A stretch of DNA of 64,000 nt from VRUE01 sp963814915 (GCA_963814915.1 CAWFEI010000005.1:124001-188000), one strand, 5' to 3'; positions 8,647 to 17,564 are shown, numbered from the stretch's first letter. A program made the numbers and translations. Notes: a model not told the origin generated them from the letters alone.

Positions 8647-10848
8647 ATGAACGCCGAGAAGCGCAGATACGACCCCGCCGCGATCGAGGCTGCCCGGCAG
8701 GCTGCCTGGGCCGATCGAGGCGCCTTCGCGACGCCCGATCCCGGCGGTGGCAAAGAGGCCGTCTACATCAAGCCGTCGAGCCCGTTCACCTCCGGCAACC
8801 TGCACATGGGGCACGTTCGCGACTACTCGATCGGCGACGCCTACGCGCGCTTCCGCCGTTCGCGCGGCGACGCGGTCCTCTTCGGCTTCGGCTTCGACGC
8901 CTTCGGGCTGCCCGCCGAGATGGCGGCGATCGAGCGCGGAACGCGGCCGGCCGAGTGGGTCGAGCGCTGCGGCGAGCGGATGCTCGAGCAGATGAAGCGG
9001 CTCGGCTTCTCCTTTGACTACGAGCGGGCCTTCTACAGCTCCGACGAGAGCCAGTACCGCTGGTCGCAGTGGCTCTTCCTCACTCTCTACGAGGCGGGAA
9101 TGGTCTACCGGGACAACGCCACCGTCGACTGGTGCGACACCTGCCAGACGACCCTGGCGGCGCTGCAGGTCGAGGACGGGCGTTGTTGGCGCTGCCACAA
9201 CAAGGTCCGCCTGGTCCGGCGGCCGACCTGGTTCCTGCGCCTCTCGCCGTACCTCGAGGAGAACGATCGCAACCTCGACGCCCTGCGCAACTGGGACGAG
9301 CTCTCGCTGAAGACCCAGCGCTACATCCTCGGTCGCAGCGATGGGGTGGAGCTCGACCTCGCCGGCCCCGGCGGCGATGGCTTGGAGGTCTTCACCCCGC
9401 ACGCCGGTGCAATCGGCGAGGCCCGCTTCGTGATGCTTTCGCCCCGCCACCCCGAGGTCGAGCGCTGGGTCGCGGACGACGCTGTGGCCGCGCGGCTCGA
9501 CGAGCTGCGCTCGGGTGGCTGGGAGCGCAGCGCCCGCGATGCAGCGAGCGTGCCAGTGATCGACACGGGGGCCTCTGCCGAGGTGGCGGGCGGCGGCTCG
9601 CTGCCGATCGTCGTCTCGCCGATCGTCGACGCTCGCTACGGGCCGACGGCGGCACTCGGCATCCCGGCTGCCGACGAGGCCGACGAGGCGCTCATGTCCC
9701 GCGTGCCGCGCGCGGCGAGCGAGCCGCTCGGCGGCGGGTCCGTGGACGGCCTCGAGCCGCGGGATGCGAGCCGCTATCGCGCCTATGACTTCTCGATCTC
9801 CCGGCAGCGCTACTGGGGCACGCCGATCCCGGTCCTGCACTGCGAGGACTGCGGCGTCGTCCCCGTGCCGGTCGATGACCTGCCGGTGGCTCTACCGCGC
9901 GATGTCGAGCCGACCGGGGAAGGCAACCCGCTGGCCGAGCGCCCCGACTTCCTCGAGTCGAGCTGCCCGACCTGCGGCGGCGCGGCGCGTCGCGAGACCG
10001 ACACGCTCGACTGCCACTTCGACGCTCTCTGGCTCTGGGTGCCCGCTGCCGTGCCGCCCGCCGATCGCGACGAGCGCATGTTCACGCACCCCGATCTGCG
10101 CGAATGGCTGCCCTCCGAGCGGCTGGTGGCCGGCAACGACAGCGGCGGCTTCGTCTTCGACCAGCGGGTGGTTACCAAGGCGCTGCGCGACATCGGGCCT
10201 TTCTCGTTCCTCTCCGAGGGCGAGCCCTTCGCCGGCTGCCTCTTCCACGAGATGGTCGTCGCCGACGGGCGCAAGATGAGCAAGCATCTGGGCAACGTCG
10301 TCGACCCCGACGAGCTCGTCGCCGAGCATGGCGCCGACACCGTGCGCCTCGCGATCCTCTACGCGGCGGGCCCGGCCAAGGCGCTCAACTGGACCGACGG
10401 GGCGCTGCGCTTCGCCTCGCGCTTCCTGCGTGGGCTCTGGGACTACACCCAGGACAGCATCGCCGCGGCGGCCGCGGCGCCGCAGGATCCCGAGGCGGCC
10501 GCCGACACCGCGTTCATCCGCGAGCGGTTGGGGAAATGGTGCGAGAGCGGGCTGGAGCGGATAACCGCCGACCTCGAGGAGCTGCAGATGCACAAGGCGG
10601 TGCGCAACGTGACCCGGCTGCTGGAGAGGATCAAGGACTACGAGAAGCGTGTCGTGAAGCGTCAGGGACGCCTCGCCCACGAGGACTACGAGGCGCTGCT
10701 CGAGGCGCTGGTGCTGCTCGCCAGGACGCTCTCGCCGTTCGCCCCGCACATCGCCGAGGAGCTCCTGACCTGCCTCGGCCAGGACGCGTCTGTAGGATTT
10801 CCGGCGGGCGGAGAGGGCCTTCCCTTCTCAATGGCCAGCAACAACTGA
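8647..10848 (+). CDS. Divergent leucyl-tRNA-synthetase-like class I ligase
   Basis: 733 residues, shorter than usual LeuRS (about 800-900). The class I catalytic core is present: HMGH at about 53-56, FGFDAFGLPAE, the SRQRYWGTPIPVLHCEDCG segment and KMSKH at about 543. Several leucine-specific features are altered. The editing-domain TTRPDT is replaced by TPHAGA at about 249. The conserved GGxEHAxLHLLYxR pocket region is replaced by AGNDSGGFVFDQR. KMSKS ends in His, and the C-terminal domain after the anticodon-binding helices is missing. The ATG at 8647 is preferred; a GTG at 8629 is possible. It may be a paralogue with a changed substrate rather than the housekeeping LeuS. Confidence 0.75.
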   Translation: MNAEKRRYDPAAIEAARQAAWADRGAFATPDPGGGKEAVYIKPSSPFTSGNLHMGHVRDYSIGDAYARFRRSRGDAVLFGFGFDAFGLPAEMAAIERGTRPAEWVERCGERMLEQMKRLGFSFDYERAFYSSDESQYRWSQWLFLTLYEAGMVYRDNATVDWCDTCQTTLAALQVEDGRCWRCHNKVRLVRRPTWFLRLSPYLEENDRNLDALRNWDELSLKTQRYILGRSDGVELDLAGPGGDGLEVFTPHAGAIGEARFVMLSPRHPEVERWVADDAVAARLDELRSGGWERSARDAASVPVIDTGASAEVAGGGSLPIVVSPIVDARYGPTAALGIPAADEADEALMSRVPRAASEPLGGGSVDGLEPRDASRYRAYDFSISRQRYWGTPIPVLHCEDCGVVPVPVDDLPVALPRDVEPTGEGNPLAERPDFLESSCPTCGGAARRETDTLDCHFDALWLWVPAAVPPADRDERMFTHPDLREWLPSERLVAGNDSGGFVFDQRVVTKALRDIGPFSFLSEGEPFAGCLFHEMVVADGRKMSKHLGNVVDPDELVAEHGADTVRLAILYAAGPAKALNWTDGALRFASRFLRGLWDYTQDSIAAAAAAPQDPEAAADTAFIRERLGKWCESGLERITADLEELQMHKAVRNVTRLLERIKDYEKRVVKRQGRLAHEDYEALLEALVLLARTLSPFAPHIAEELLTCLGQDASVGFPAGGEGLPFSMASNN

Positions 10849-10968
10849 TCGATATGTCCGCATCCGCTATACACGGCCAGCAATGATCCGGCGCCAGCAC
10901 GGAAAGCGCAGGCGTAGATTCGCGAAGGCGGGGGGCCTGCCCTCGCTAGCCGGAGGCGTTGAGGGGCG

Positions 10969-12267
10969 ATGAGCCTCTTGGCCGACCAGCGAACCCGCTC
11001 CTGCGCGACGGAGTTGGTCTGCCACGACTGTGAGCTCCGGCTCCCACTGCTCGACACGACCTTCAGGTGCCTGGGCTGCGGCAAGACGCTTGACATCGAC
11101 TACGACTACGAGCTCGCCAAGTCGCGGATCGCCGAGCTGCCGATCGGCGAGCGCGAGCTGAACATCTGGCGCTTCGAGGAGCTGCTGCCGATCGTCGACG
11201 CGGGGGCGCAGTCGCGCGTTGGCCGCTACAGCGGCCGCACGCCGCTGATCCACGCCGACCGGCTCGGGGCCGAGCTCGGCCTGCGCAACCTCTACATCAA
11301 GGACGACTCGACCCAGCGGCCGAGTCTCTCCTACAAGGACCGCGTCGTCTCGATGGCGGTCGCGCGGCTGCTCGAGCTGGGTAAGGATGAGATCGGCTGC
11401 GTCTCGACCGGCAACGTCGGCACCGCGGTCTCCTCGCTGGCGGCGAAGGCCGGCGTCACCGCCTACGTCTTCTACCCGAGCAACATGGAGCGCGGCAAGG
11501 CGCGCGCCTGCCGGGCGCTCGGCGCGGTCGTGATCCAGCTCGACGGCAACTACGACGAAGCCAACCGCGCCTGCCGCGAGCTGGCGCTGGAGACCGGTGT
11601 GCAGTTCGCCAACATCACCCTGCGCCCGTTCTACGCCGAGGGGGCGAAGACGATGGCCTTCGAGGTGGTCGAGCAGCTCGACTGGATCTCGCCCGATCAC
11701 TTCGTCATCCCCGCTGCCGGGGGAACACTCTCCTCTCGTGTCCACAAGGGCCTGGGGGAGATGGAGACGGTCGGCATGGCGGAGACCGCGGCGACGAAGA
11801 TTCACGCTGCCCAGGCTGCCGGCTGCAGCCCGATCGCCGCCGCGATCCTCGACGGCAGCGGTGAGATCGAGCCACAGCGGCCGGAGACGGCGGCGCACTC
11901 GCTCGCGATCGGCGCCCCCGGCGACGGCCCGCTGGTCGTCGACGCGGTGACGTCGCGCGGCGGCTCGGCGGCGACCGCGTCGGACCCCGAGATCTTCGAG
12001 GCGCTCGACCTGCTCGGCGCCACCGAGGGCATCCTCACCGAGCCCGCCGGCGGCACCACGATCGCCGCCACGATGAAGCTCGCCAACGAAGGCAAGATCG
12101 GCCCCGACGACACCGTCGTCGCGGTCATCTCCGGCAACGGCTACAAGACCCTCGACGAGCACCCCGAGAAACCCTGGCCCGAAATGGTCGCCCCCGAACT
12201 CGAGCCCATGGAGCGCACCCTGGCCGAATTCCGCCGCTCGGGTGCAGGGGTGGCGCTGCCTGACTGA
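10969..12267 (+). CDS. thrC: Threonine synthase
   Basis: A PLP-dependent enzyme (432 residues) converting O-phospho-L-homoserine to L-threonine in the aspartate pathway. An N-terminal zinc-ribbon-like segment with paired Cys (CHDC ... CLGCG) precedes the fold-type II core. The PLP lysine lies in SLSYKDR at about residue 124, the phosphate-binding loop is STGNVGTAVSS and a late loop is EPAGGTT. The ATG at 10969 follows GAGGGG at Shine-Dalgarno distance. No thrA or thrB lies in the window. The gene is convergent with the ATP-grasp fusion gene, 17 nt apart. Confidence 0.9.
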   Translation: MSLLADQRTRSCATELVCHDCELRLPLLDTTFRCLGCGKTLDIDYDYELAKSRIAELPIGERELNIWRFEELLPIVDAGAQSRVGRYSGRTPLIHADRLGAELGLRNLYIKDDSTQRPSLSYKDRVVSMAVARLLELGKDEIGCVSTGNVGTAVSSLAAKAGVTAYVFYPSNMERGKARACRALGAVVIQLDGNYDEANRACRELALETGVQFANITLRPFYAEGAKTMAFEVVEQLDWISPDHFVIPAAGGTLSSRVHKGLGEMETVGMAETAATKIHAAQAAGCSPIAAAILDGSGEIEPQRPETAAHSLAIGAPGDGPLVVDAVTSRGGSAATASDPEIFEALDLLGATEGILTEPAGGTTIAATMKLANEGKIGPDDTVVAVISGNGYKTLDEHPEKPWPEMVAPELEPMERTLAEFRRSGAGVALPD

Positions 12268-12284
12268 GCCCCGGAGCGGGTCCG

Positions 12285-14318
12285 CTAGTGGTAGATCCGC
12301 TCTGCCGCCTCGGCGGCGGCGCGGAAGGCCGCCTGGACCGTGCGGCGAACTATTCGGAGCCGGGGGCTCTTCAGCGCGTAGCGCTTCGGAGGCATCTCCA
12401 CGGCCTCGTACATGTAGGCGTCCATCGCGATCTCCAGCTGCAGCACGTGGACGTGGCCGTCGGGGTCGTGGTGGCTGCGTGTGATGAAGCCGCCGGAGTA
12501 GGGGGCATCGCGATCGATGGTCAGGTTGAGGCCGTTACCCCTGGTCTCGCTGCGCAGCGTGGTCATGAACGAGTCGATGATCTCCGCGTGGGCGGAGCTT
12601 CCCTCCAGGGTGCCGACGACGAAGTCGGGCCGCTCCTCGCCTTTGTCCTCGACTCGGCCGAGCCCCGTCGAGGTCATCGAGTGGCAGTCGAAGAGCAGCG
12701 CGTAGCCGCGTTCCCGGCGCATGCGGTCGATCAGCCGGTCGAGCAGGCCGTGGTAGAGGTCGTAGTAGCCGAGGACCTCCACCTCCTCCTCTGGGGTGTA
12801 GGGCTCGCGCAGCATCAGCTTGTCCTCGACGTTGTAGTACTCGTGCGCCGCATTGGTCAGGTGATGTGGAAGTTCCCCCTCCTCGGCCCCCTCGCGGGTG
12901 CGGTTCATGTCGACGAAGAACGGCGCCAGCTCCGAGCTGACGTGCATACCGTCGGTCTGCTCGTAACAGAGGTCGCTGTAGAGGTCGATCTCGAGCAGGG
13001 CGGACTCCCCCAGCCGGAAACGATCCCGGTACGCCTCGGGGACGAAGACCCCGGCGTGAGGTATCGAGACTATGTACTCGGGGCTGCGGGGATCGAACTC
13101 GATCAGGTCGTGGATGTCCAGCTTGTAGCGATCGCCGCTGAGGACGTCGTAGACCTCGCGCTCGCCCTCGTAATCGGGAAACAGCTCGTCGATCTCAGGC
13201 CAGCGCGTGCCGGTTGGGAACTGCGGTGGCGTTTCGGCCTCCCAGGTCAGAGCCGTGAGCGCCGCCTCTCCCACGCCCGCGCCGAGCAGCTCCGATTCGA
13301 GGCGGTCCATGACGATCTCCCCGAGGACGATCCCGTAATTGCGCAGCAGGCCCTCGCCGCCGGGGAAGGCGTTGATCTCGAGGACCCGCCCGGATTCGAG
13401 CATGTCGACGGAGGCGAGGCGGCACTCGGGGTAGCTGCGCTTCAGCGCACGGGCGATCGACTCCTGCTCGGCCGTCAGGGTGACGCCCACCTGGTCGGCC
13501 CCGATGCTTGCGTTCGTCTTCCACTCGCCCTCGGCGGGGATTCGCCGCAGCGCGCCGATCAACTCGTCGTCGAAGAAGGTCACGACGAGGTCGCCATCGG
13601 CGATCTCGGAGCGGTACTCCTGGATCACGACCTGGCCGTAGTCCTCGAGGTAGCCGGCGATCTCGTCCTCGAGGGCGGGCTCGTCGAAGGCGAGCCGGTG
13701 GACCTGGGCGCCGCAGCCGTAGCCGTAGCGATCCTTGAGCACGAAGTACGGTTCCTCTCGGGGTAGCCGCTCAATCGCCTCGAGCGCTTGCGGCAGCGTC
13801 TCGGCGGGGAAGGTAATCGGGTGGGGTAGTTGCGGGCTGCGCTCGATCGGCCCGTACTTGTCGGTCGTCGACAGCGTGGCCTCGACGCTCTCGAGCAGCT
13901 TGGCGTGCCCCGCGGCCCACCGCAGGGCCTCGATATTGGCGGTCCCCTCGGTGCGGATGTCGTCGCCGCGCACGACGAAGAGATGAACGTCCCCCAGTGG
14001 CACGACGAGCCGATCGACGATCTTCAGGTGGCGGTGGGCGTTGAGCGGTTCGGCGCCATCCCAGGCGGGATCCAACTCGAGGACCGTCGCCTCGGCGGCC
14101 CACTCGCCTCCGCGGTTGAGCAGATCCGCCATCGAGAAGTGCAACAGCCGGTGCTCGCGCACGGCGGCCACCGAAAGGATCTGGTTGACCCCGCTGTTGA
14201 AGAGGTCGACGTCGAGATCGGTATAGGTGATCTGCGCGCTCTCGAAGCCGATCGTAAGCGGGCCCCGGGGGTAATAGGCCCGATCGAGCGGGAGCGGTGA
14301 ATTGTTGCGGCCTTCCAA
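12285..14318 (-). CDS. Fusion protein: GshB-like ATP-grasp ligase + N-formylglutamate amidohydrolase-like domain
   Basis: 677 residues. The N-terminal half (about 1-360) looks like a glutathione-synthetase-type ATP-grasp ligase: YFVLKDRYGYGCG lysine strand, IQEYRSEIADGDLVVTFFDD, then EGEWKTNASIGA and the metal-binding end motif LEINAFPGGEGL. The C-terminal half (about 410-677) matches the N-formylglutamate amidohydrolase fold: VSIPHAGVFVPE, VDMNRTREGAE, LLFDCHSMTS, PDFVVGTLEGSSA, YSGGFITR and VLQLEI. The only upstream start is TTG at 14318, with TAGACT 12 nt before it. A ligase plus a C-N hydrolase in one chain suggests making and trimming an amide-linked compound or peptide; the substrate is unknown. 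Confidence 0.75.
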   Translation of the reverse strand: MEGRNNSPLPLDRAYYPRGPLTIGFESAQITYTDLDVDLFNSGVNQILSVAAVREHRLLHFSMADLLNRGGEWAAEATVLELDPAWDGAEPLNAHRHLKIVDRLVVPLGDVHLFVVRGDDIRTEGTANIEALRWAAGHAKLLESVEATLSTTDKYGPIERSPQLPHPITFPAETLPQALEAIERLPREEPYFVLKDRYGYGCGAQVHRLAFDEPALEDEIAGYLEDYGQVVIQEYRSEIADGDLVVTFFDDELIGALRRIPAEGEWKTNASIGADQVGVTLTAEQESIARALKRSYPECRLASVDMLESGRVLEINAFPGGEGLLRNYGIVLGEIVMDRLESELLGAGVGEAALTALTWEAETPPQFPTGTRWPEIDELFPDYEGEREVYDVLSGDRYKLDIHDLIEFDPRSPEYIVSIPHAGVFVPEAYRDRFRLGESALLEIDLYSDLCYEQTDGMHVSSELAPFFVDMNRTREGAEEGELPHHLTNAAHEYYNVEDKLMLREPYTPEEEVEVLGYYDLYHGLLDRLIDRMRRERGYALLFDCHSMTSTGLGRVEDKGEERPDFVVGTLEGSSAHAEIIDSFMTTLRSETRGNGLNLTIDRDAPYSGGFITRSHHDPDGHVHVLQLEIAMDAYMYEAVEMPPKRYALKSPRLRIVRRTVQAAFRAAAEAAERIYH

Positions 14319-14475
14319 GGTGACGCGGCGAGTCTATTAGCGCCCAGCGGCGGTGCCCGGCGGTGCCCGCCGATCGCTACGCGCGCGGATTTACGGGGAC
14401 CTCGCGTTTATCGACCGCCTCGCCAACTCCGCCGCCGCGACGCCCTGCCTCCGAACTGGCCGCCCAAAAATGCGG

Positions 14476-14496
14476 CGCATTTGGCTCTAAAAAGCC
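14476..14496. repeat. 21-nt repeat next to tRNA-Met, second copy at 45133-45153
   Basis: CGCATTTGGCTCT, two variable bases, then AAAGCC. It lies 1 nt beyond the 3' end of tRNA-Met and matches 45133-45153 at 19 of 21 positions. The element can form a short GGCT/AGCC hairpin. Confidence 0.5.
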
Positions 14497-14497
14497 A

Positions 14498-14571
14498 TGC
14501 CGGAGGAGGGACTCGAACCCCCGACACGCGGATTATGATTCCGCTGCTCTAACCAGCTGAGCTACTCCGGC
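14498..14571 (-). tRNA. tRNA-Met (anticodon CAU, elongator type)
   Basis: A 74-nt cloverleaf on the minus strand. Acceptor GCCGGAG pairs with CTCCGGC, the D-arm is GCTCAGCTGGTTAGAGC, the anticodon stem is GCGGA/TCCGC with loop ATCATAA (CAT), the T-loop is GGTTCGAGTCC and the discriminator is A. The paired 1:72 end fits an elongator rather than an initiator. A tRNA-Ile2 (modified CAU) cannot be fully excluded. Confidence 0.93.
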
Positions 14572-14621
14572 CGGGGGCGGGATGCTAGCGAGCGTTCTGG
14601 TAGGAGAGACTGCCCGCCGCA

Positions 14622-15599
14622 ATGGGGGTTAGCCTTGTCGGGATGATGGGGAGCGCCCTCGATCGGGCAGTGAACACGCTGATCCGGGATTGCCTGGAAA
14701 TCAGCCCTTCCGAAGAGATGCTGGTGATCTGCAACCCGATCACCGAAGAGCTGGGAGCGCTGCTGCGCATCAACGCTCAGGGCGAGGGTGGGGAAGCGAC
14801 GCTGGCGGTCATCTCCGAGCGCGAATCGCACGCCGCGGAGCCACCGCGTGCGGTCGCCGCGGCGATGCTCGCCGTCGACATGGTCGTGGCGCCGACGATC
14901 CAGTCGATCTCCCATACCCAGGCGCGCCTGGCCGCGACCAAGGCCGGGGTCCGGGTCGCCTCGATGCCCGGTGTCACCGGCGAGATGCTCGCCCGGGTGA
15001 TGGGGGCGGACCTACGGATGCTGCGCGAGCGAGGCACCGCCATCGGCCGTGCGCTCGGCGCGGGCGCCGAGGCGCGGATCACCTGCGCCCACGGCTCCGA
15101 CCTGCGTCTCGGCCTGGAGGATCGGACCGCGATCGTCGACGCCGGGGCACTCAACATGCGTGGCGCCTTCGGCAACATGCCCTGCGGCGAGTCCTTCATC
15201 GCCCCGCTCGAGGGGACCGCAGAGGGGACGTTGGTCGTCGACGGCTCGATCGCCGCGATCGGCAAGGTCTCGGCGCCGGTCGAGCTGACGGTTCGCGAAG
15301 GCCACCTGACCGAGGCGACCGGGCCCGAGGGGGCGAAGCTGCTCGAACTGCTGACCGAACACGGCGCCGACGGGACCAACGTGGCGGAGCTCGGCATCGG
15401 CACCAACGACTGCGCGATCCTCACCGGCAACATCCTCGAGGACGAGAAGATCCTCGGCACGGTCCACGTCGCCTTTGGCGCCTCGGCGGCGATCGGAGGC
15501 ACGGTGCAGGTGCCGGTCCACCTCGATTGCGTCGTGCTCGAACCGACGGTCGAAATCGACGGCGCGACGATCCTGCAGGCCGGCGAGCTGGTCGTCTGA
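14622..15599 (+). CDS. M29-like aminopeptidase (leucyl aminopeptidase/aminopeptidase T family)
   Basis: 325 residues. The C-terminal half carries the metal-site pattern of family M29: NMPCGESFIAPLEGTAEG (Glu), GTNVAELGIGTN (Glu), EDEKILGTVHVAFGAS (His) and VHLDCVV (His/Asp). It is shorter than classical AmpS/AmpT (about 410), with a trimmed N-terminal domain. Likely role: release of N-terminal residues from peptides in the cytoplasm. ATG codons at 14622 and 14643 are both plausible starts; 14622 has a GGAGAG upstream. Its stop is 3 nt before the formiminotransferase start, so the two are probably co-transcribed. Confidence 0.75.
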   Translation: MGVSLVGMMGSALDRAVNTLIRDCLEISPSEEMLVICNPITEELGALLRINAQGEGGEATLAVISERESHAAEPPRAVAAAMLAVDMVVAPTIQSISHTQARLAATKAGVRVASMPGVTGEMLARVMGADLRMLRERGTAIGRALGAGAEARITCAHGSDLRLGLEDRTAIVDAGALNMRGAFGNMPCGESFIAPLEGTAEGTLVVDGSIAAIGKVSAPVELTVREGHLTEATGPEGAKLLELLTEHGADGTNVAELGIGTNDCAILTGNILEDEKILGTVHVAFGASAAIGGTVQVPVHLDCVVLEPTVEIDGATILQAGELVV

Positions 15600-15602
15600 G
15601 CG

Positions 15603-16493
15603 GTGCCGCTGCCGCTGCTCGCCGTGCCCAACGTCTCGGAGGGCCGCGACCGGAACTCGATCGAGGCCCTGCGACGGGCCTTCTCGACGGGCGTTCACCT
15701 GCTCGACACGCACAGCGACGCTGACCACAACCGCACGGTCTTCACCTTGGCGGGCGAGGCGGAGGCGCTGAGCGCCGCGCTGGTCGGTGGCGCCGCCGAG
15801 GCCGCCTCCCGTATCGGGATGGGTTCCCACGAGGGCGTCCACCCCGCGGTCGGCGCGCTCGACGTCTGCCCACTTGTCTGGCCCGAGCCCGGCGCCCGCC
15901 CGCTCGCCCGTGCGACCGCCGAGCAGGTCGCGGCGGGGATCGGCGAGCTCGGAATTCCCGTCTTCCTCTACGGCGAGCTCGCCACCTCGCCCGAGCGAGG
16001 CGAGCGCGCCCACTTTCGCAACGGGGGTTTGTCCGAGCTGCGGCGGCGGATGGAGCGGGGAGAGCTGCGCCCCGATCGCGGGCCCGACCTGCCGCACCCC
16101 GACGCCGGCGCGACCCTGGTCACAGCCCGCCCTCCACTGGGAGCCTTCAACGTCGAGCTCGACAGCGGCGATGTCGAGCTGGCCCGCGCCGTCGCCGCCG
16201 GCCTGCGCGAGTCCGGCGGCGGGCTGCCGGGCGTGAGGGCGATCGGCCTGCCCCTCTCCAGCGGCCGCGCGCAGGTCTCGACCAACGTCCACGACCCGGC
16301 CGCCACCGGCCTGGGCGCGGTGGTCGAGCGCGTCCGCGCCCTCGCGGCGCCACTCGGGGCACGGCCGGTCGAGGCTGAGCTGATCGGGCTGATTCCGGCA
16401 GCCGCGCTGGTCGGCTACCCGCACGACGTGCCGATCCGAGACTTCGACCCGGCGCTGCGGACGATCGAGCGGCGCCTCGCGGCGCTCAGCTGA
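15603..16493 (+). CDS. Glutamate formiminotransferase-like protein
   Basis: A 296-residue protein of the formiminotransferase family (FtcD N-terminal part). It shows the start PLLAVPNVSEGRD, the segment LLDTHSDADHNRTVFT and the catalytic-His region GMGSHEGVHPAVGALD, followed by the substrate-binding C-subdomain (GLPLSSGRAQVSTNVHD). The family moves a formimino or formyl group between glutamate and tetrahydrofolate. There is no fused cyclodeaminase. The GTG start is 3 nt after the peptidase stop. An N-formylglutamate-amidohydrolase-type domain lies 1.3 kb away on the other strand, but no hut genes are visible, so a histidine-degradation link is only a possibility. Confidence 0.82.
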   Translation: MPLPLLAVPNVSEGRDRNSIEALRRAFSTGVHLLDTHSDADHNRTVFTLAGEAEALSAALVGGAAEAASRIGMGSHEGVHPAVGALDVCPLVWPEPGARPLARATAEQVAAGIGELGIPVFLYGELATSPERGERAHFRNGGLSELRRRMERGELRPDRGPDLPHPDAGATLVTARPPLGAFNVELDSGDVELARAVAAGLRESGGGLPGVRAIGLPLSSGRAQVSTNVHDPAATGLGAVVERVRALAAPLGARPVEAELIGLIPAAALVGYPHDVPIRDFDPALRTIERRLAALS

Positions 16494-16522
16494 CTGCCTC
16501 GGCCCTGGTGTCGCCGGTCGTC

Positions 16523-16528
16523 TAGATT
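16523..16528 (+). promoter_or_regulatory. candidate -10 box (leaderless) for the small membrane protein gene
   Basis: TAGATT ends 6 nt before the ATG at 16535. The 13-mer CTAGATTCCGCAC here is identical to the one upstream of tRNA-Asn at 62803. Confidence 0.5.
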
Positions 16529-16534
16529 CCGCAC

Positions 16535-16900
16535 ATGGCTCAAACGAAGAAGAAGCGCCGTCGCAAGCACCGTGGAACGCAGGGAGGCAGGGTCGATCCG
16601 AACCGTCGCGCGGGCAAACCGCGCAGCCGCGAGGAGGCCAAGGCGCGCGCCCGCTCCGGTCGCTCGGGAACGGCCAAGGTCGACGCCCCGCCCACCTGGC
16701 GCAGCTCGATCACCCGCGGCGTGGTCGCCGCCGTGATCTTCACAGCGCTGCTGATGCTGATCTTCAAACGCCCACCGGGCGCGGCATTCGGCCTCGGCGC
16801 GTTCATGCTCGTCTTCTACATACCGGCGGGCTACTACATCGACACGATGCTCTGGCGCAAACGTGAGCGGGCCCGGATCCGCAGTCGGGAGAAGGGATGA
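16535..16900 (+). CDS. Small basic two-TM membrane protein
   Basis: 121 residues. The first 55 are strongly basic (Lys/Arg-rich, KKKRRRKHRG) and should stay in the cytoplasm. Two hydrophobic helices follow (VVAAVIFTALLMLIF and AFGLGAFMLVFYIPAGYYI), with a basic C-terminal tail. The layout suggests a nucleic-acid- or membrane-surface-binding membrane protein. I do not recognise a named family. It overlaps the following hydrolase gene by 4 nt (ATGA), so the two are probably translationally coupled. Confidence 0.75.
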   Translation: MAQTKKKRRRKHRGTQGGRVDPNRRAGKPRSREEAKARARSGRSGTAKVDAPPTWRSSITRGVVAAVIFTALLMLIFKRPPGAAFGLGAFMLVFYIPAGYYIDTMLWRKRERARIRSREKG

Positions 16901-17541
16901 GCCTCGATATCCAGATGCTCACCGTGGGGCCGATCGCGGAGAACTGCTTCGTGCTGCGGCGCGATGGCTCCGGCAGCGGGTTGATCGTCGATCCTGGCGA
17001 GGAGCCGGACCGCATCCTCGCGACGGTCGAGCAGCTGGGCACGAAGATCGAGGCGATCCTGGTCACGCATTGCCACTTCGACCACATCGGCGCGGTGGCG
17101 CCGGTGGCGATGGCGACCGGCGCGCCGGTCTACTGCCCGGAGATCGAGCGCCCGGTGCTCGCCGACATCATGTCCTACGTGCCGATGCCGGGCATCGGGC
17201 CCTTCGAGAGCTACGAGGCCGACGAGACGGTGGCCGGTGGGGAGACCCTGGAACTTGCGGGGATGACGATCGACGTGATCTTCACTCCGGGCCACAGCCC
17301 TGGCCATGTCACCTACTCGGTGCGCGACGAGGCGACGATTTTCTCCGGCGACGTCCTCTTCGAGGGCTCGGTCGGCCGGGTCGACCTGCCGGGCGGGGAC
17401 GGGCCCACTCTGATGCGCTCGATCCGCGAGCTGCTCGACTCCCACTCGCCGGAGACCGGCGTCTATCCGGGCCACATGGGCGTCACCACACTCGGCGCCG
17501 AGCGGGCGAGCAACCCCTTCCTCGCCGAGCTGGCGCGCTGA
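16897..17541 (+). CDS. Metallo-beta-lactamase-fold hydrolase (glyoxalase II-like)
   Basis: 214 residues. It has the zinc motif VTHCHFDHIG (HxHxDH), further ligands in TPGHSPGHVTY (His) and FSGDVLFEG (Asp), and a last His in YPGHMG. The size and motif set match single-domain GloB-like hydrolases, which cleave thioesters such as S-lactoyl adducts, although substrates vary widely. In actinobacteria a gene of this kind commonly sits directly before hisS, as here (32 nt gap). ATGA overlap with the upstream small membrane protein gene. Confidence 0.87.
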   Translation: MSLDIQMLTVGPIAENCFVLRRDGSGSGLIVDPGEEPDRILATVEQLGTKIEAILVTHCHFDHIGAVAPVAMATGAPVYCPEIERPVLADIMSYVPMPGIGPFESYEADETVAGGETLELAGMTIDVIFTPGHSPGHVTYSVRDEATIFSGDVLFEGSVGRVDLPGGDGPTLMRSIRELLDSHSPETGVYPGHMGVTTLGAERASNPFLAELAR

Positions 17542-17558
17542 GCAGAGCCCGGCGCAGG

Positions 17559-17564
17559 TAAGGT
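17559..17564 (+). promoter_or_regulatory. candidate -10 box for hisS
   Basis: TAAGGT ends 9 nt before the ATG at 17574 and fits the recurrent TAnnnT pattern. Confidence 0.35.

Noticed and set aside
10853..10886. Ten-codon ORF before thrC as an attenuation leader
   Set aside because: It contains no Thr or Ile codon run (MSASAIHGQQ), and no terminator/antiterminator pair is visible.
14363..14560. Open frame with RRRDSNPRHADYD near tRNA-Met
   Set aside because: It is the antisense reading of the tRNA, a known artefact.
15603..16493. Histidine degradation operon (formiminotransferase plus formylglutamate amidohydrolase domain)
   Set aside because: The two genes are on opposite strands, separated by a tRNA and a peptidase gene, and no hutU/H/I is present, so an operon is not supported.
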